Part shown: one piece after another, positions 62,635 through 64,000 of the stretch
Layout of the letters: every line of letters starts with the position of its first letter
Numbering within the stretch: position 1 is the stretch's first letter
From: Paludisphaera soli
GTDB lineage: Bacteria > Planctomycetota > Planctomycetia > Isosphaerales > Isosphaeraceae
Reading direction: 5' to 3'
DNA: 64,000 bases
Assembly (NCBI RefSeq): GCF_011064595.1
Contig: NZ_JAALJI010000018.1
Location: 62,001 to 126,000 of the forward strand
The notes under the pieces: generated by a model
Databases searched by the model: none
What the model was told of the DNA's origin: nothing
Seen by the model: only the letters and a program-made list of their open reading frames with translations
Translations under genes and position numbers: made by a program

Positions 62635-63819
62635 TCAGGCGAACTCCAGCGCCTGGGCGAAGTCGGCCCAGAGGTCCTCGACGTCTTCGAGGCCCACGGA
62701 GACGCGGATCAGGCCCGGGGTGACGCCGAGGCGTTGGAGCGTCTCGGGGTCCTGGCCGCGGTGGCTGGTGGTGCAGGGGTGGCTGACGGTGGTCTGGGCG
62801 TCGCCGAGGCTGGGGGCGAGGGGGATGGCGCGGAGGGCTCGGACGAGGCGGTCGGCCCGGTCGCGGCCGCCGGCGTCGAACGAGATCATCGCGCCGAAGC
62901 CGGCGGGGAACTGCCGTTTCGCCAGCGCATGGTCGGGGTGCGAGACGAGTCCGGGGTAGAGCGTCCGTTCGACTTTGGGGTGGGCGTCGAGCCGACGCGC
63001 CAGCTCCAGCGCGGTGAGCGAGGTCCGCTCGACCCGCAGCGGCAGCGTGACGGCCCCGCGCATGGCCAGCCAGGAGTCGAACGGGTTGCCGGTCTGGCCG
63101 AACGTCGAGGCGACCGCGTGGATCCGGGCGATCAGGTCGCGAGGGCCGACGACCGCCCCCAGCGTCACGTCGGCGTGGCCGCCGATCAGCTTGGTCAAGG
63201 AGTGGACGACCAGCGTCGTCCCCATCGCGATCGGCTTGCACAAAAGCGGGGCGAACGTGTGGTCGACCATCAGGGGGACGCCGGCCTCGCGGGCGACGGC
63301 CCCGATCCCCTCCAGGTCGCAGACCCGGAGCAAGGGGTTCGACAGGGTCTCGGCCACCACCAGGCGGGCGTCGGGCGCGGCGGTCAGGGCCTGGCGGAGC
63401 GTCTCGGGCCGCGAGGGGTCGAACAGTCCGTGGGTGACGCCGAACCGGGCCAGCTCGCGGGCGACCAGCGTGGTGGTCTTGCCGTAGAGTCCCTCGGAGA
63501 GGAGGACGCGGCCCCCCTGCTCCGCCAGGGTGAGGATCGTCGCGGCGATCGCCCCCATGCCCGAGGCGCAGACGACGCCGGCCTCGGCGCCTTCGAGCTT
63601 GGCGAGCTTGTCGGCGAGCTGGGCGGCGTTGGGGTGGCCGTCGCGGGCGTAGAAGAAGCCCTCGGCGCGGCCGTCGAAGAGGGCGTCGACCTCGTCGAGG
63701 CCGGCGATCCGGTAGACCGAACTGAGCTGGATCGGCGGGGCCAGGGGCTCGCTGATGGTGCGCGGGGGCTCGGGCGCGCGGGCGCAGCGGGTCGCGTCGG
63801 AGGGGTGGTCGTGGGGCAT
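62635..63819 (-). CDS. Cys/Met-metabolism PLP-dependent enzyme (trans-sulfuration type)
   Basis: 394 residues. The family signature is complete: PPIQLSSVYRI, YARDGHPNAAQLADKLAKLE, CASGMGAIAATIL, VAETLSNPLLRVCDLE, PLMVDHTFAPLLCKP (Asp186) and VVHSLTKLIGGHADVTLGA with the PLP-binding Lys210; the end has SLGDAQTTVSHPCTTSHRGQ and VTPGLIRVSVGLEDVEDLWA. The family includes cystathionine gamma-synthase, beta- and gamma-lyases, O-acetylhomoserine sulfhydrylase and methionine gamma-lyase; sequence inspection does not decide. No other sulfur-amino-acid gene is nearby. Confidence 0.93.
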   Translation of the reverse strand: MPHDHPSDATRCARAPEPPRTISEPLAPPIQLSSVYRIAGLDEVDALFDGRAEGFFYARDGHPNAAQLADKLAKLEGAEAGVVCASGMGAIAATILTLAEQGGRVLLSEGLYGKTTTLVARELARFGVTHGLFDPSRPETLRQALTAAPDARLVVAETLSNPLLRVCDLEGIGAVAREAGVPLMVDHTFAPLLCKPIAMGTTLVVHSLTKLIGGHADVTLGAVVGPRDLIARIHAVASTFGQTGNPFDSWLAMRGAVTLPLRVERTSLTALELARRLDAHPKVERTLYPGLVSHPDHALAKRQFPAGFGAMISFDAGGRDRADRLVRALRAIPLAPSLGDAQTTVSHPCTTSHRGQDPETLQRLGVTPGLIRVSVGLEDVEDLWADFAQALEFA

Positions 63820-63866
63820 CGTCGGGCGTCCGTCCTTGCCTGGATCGTCGGTGGGAGGGCCGCCGA

Positions 63867-64000
63867 TCAGGTGGCGGCGTGCTTGCGATGGAACCGGCCG
63901 GCCTGGCCGAGCATCGAGGCGATCTCGCCGATCTCGCGGAGCATCACCCAGGAGTTGGCGGCGGCCTGCGCTTCGGCGAACTTCCGGCGGTGTTCCGAGA
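63867..64000 (-). CDS. C-terminal fragment of an unidentified protein
   Basis: The last 43 residues of a minus-strand gene cut by the window edge: a mainly helical end (RKFAEAQAAANSWVMLREIG, then ASMLGQAGRFHRKHAAT). Codon use is typical of the genome. Too little is present to name a family. It lies upstream of the PLP-enzyme gene with a 47-base gap, so they could share an operon. Confidence 0.6.
   Translation of the reverse strand, partial: SEHRRKFAEAQAAANSWVMLREIGEIASMLGQAGRFHRKHAAT

Overview
This 64 kb window is very GC-rich chromosomal DNA from a planctomycete, most likely of the Isosphaeraceae (Singulisphaera/Paludisphaera-like). That placement is an inference from gene content: a DUF1559 pseudopilin-type protein, PEP-CTERM proteins, an LEPR-XLL N-terminus, an SHD1-domain protein, a YdjY-domain protein, a giant M56/BlaR1-like protein and many secreted proteins of unknown role. 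No tRNA, rRNA, CRISPR array, transposase or prophage was seen. Both ends cut through genes: a glycosyltransferase on the left and an unidentified C-terminus on the right.

Layout. 1-3.7 kb (minus): two-part glycosyltransferase, small secreted protein, SGNH hydrolase with a PEP-CTERM tail. 4-7 kb: large secreted protein of unknown function, queE, small membrane protein. 7.2-15.8 kb: a Fur-family regulator overlapping a TatD nuclease (minus), divergent from a translation block nusA-infB-rbfA plus a degenerate endonuclease III-like protein. One perfect palindrome supplies the -35 boxes of both predicted divergent promoters. 15.9-18.2 kb: DUF1559 protein, small lipoprotein-like protein, small secreted protein. 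18.2-25.5 kb (minus): a BlaI-type repressor overlapping a 2318-residue BlaR1-like peptidase whose extracellular part is three very large copies of a multi-domain unit; an operator-like repeat precedes the repressor. 25.7-29.1 kb: secreted TPR protein and a YebC-family protein. 29-36 kb: small orphan genes, SHD1/WD40-like protein, SPFH protein, DUF2071 protein, PEP-CTERM protein. 36.3-39.9 kb: secreted metallophosphoesterase, ECF sigma factor with a four-helix membrane partner, small hydrophilic protein, then several palindromic repeats.

40.6-56.9 kb is the most distinctive region, a one-directional cluster. It holds a large secreted protein with TIM-barrel-like parts, a PilM-like ATPase fused to a membrane/periplasmic PilN-like region, two single-pass membrane proteins in the PilO/PilP positions, a 1499-residue secretin and a YdjY-domain protein. 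The gene order matches the pilM-N-O-P-Q alignment complex of type IV pilus/type II secretion machines. Unusually, three consecutive proteins carry long Met/Gly-rich tracts and the secretin has a Gly-rich insertion, so this may be a divergent envelope-spanning machine.

57-64 kb: ABC transporter pair with a PhzF-like gene, an FG-GAP/LEPR-XLL surface protein, a trans-sulfuration-type PLP enzyme and the truncated last gene. Functions come from motifs read by eye; no database search was possible.
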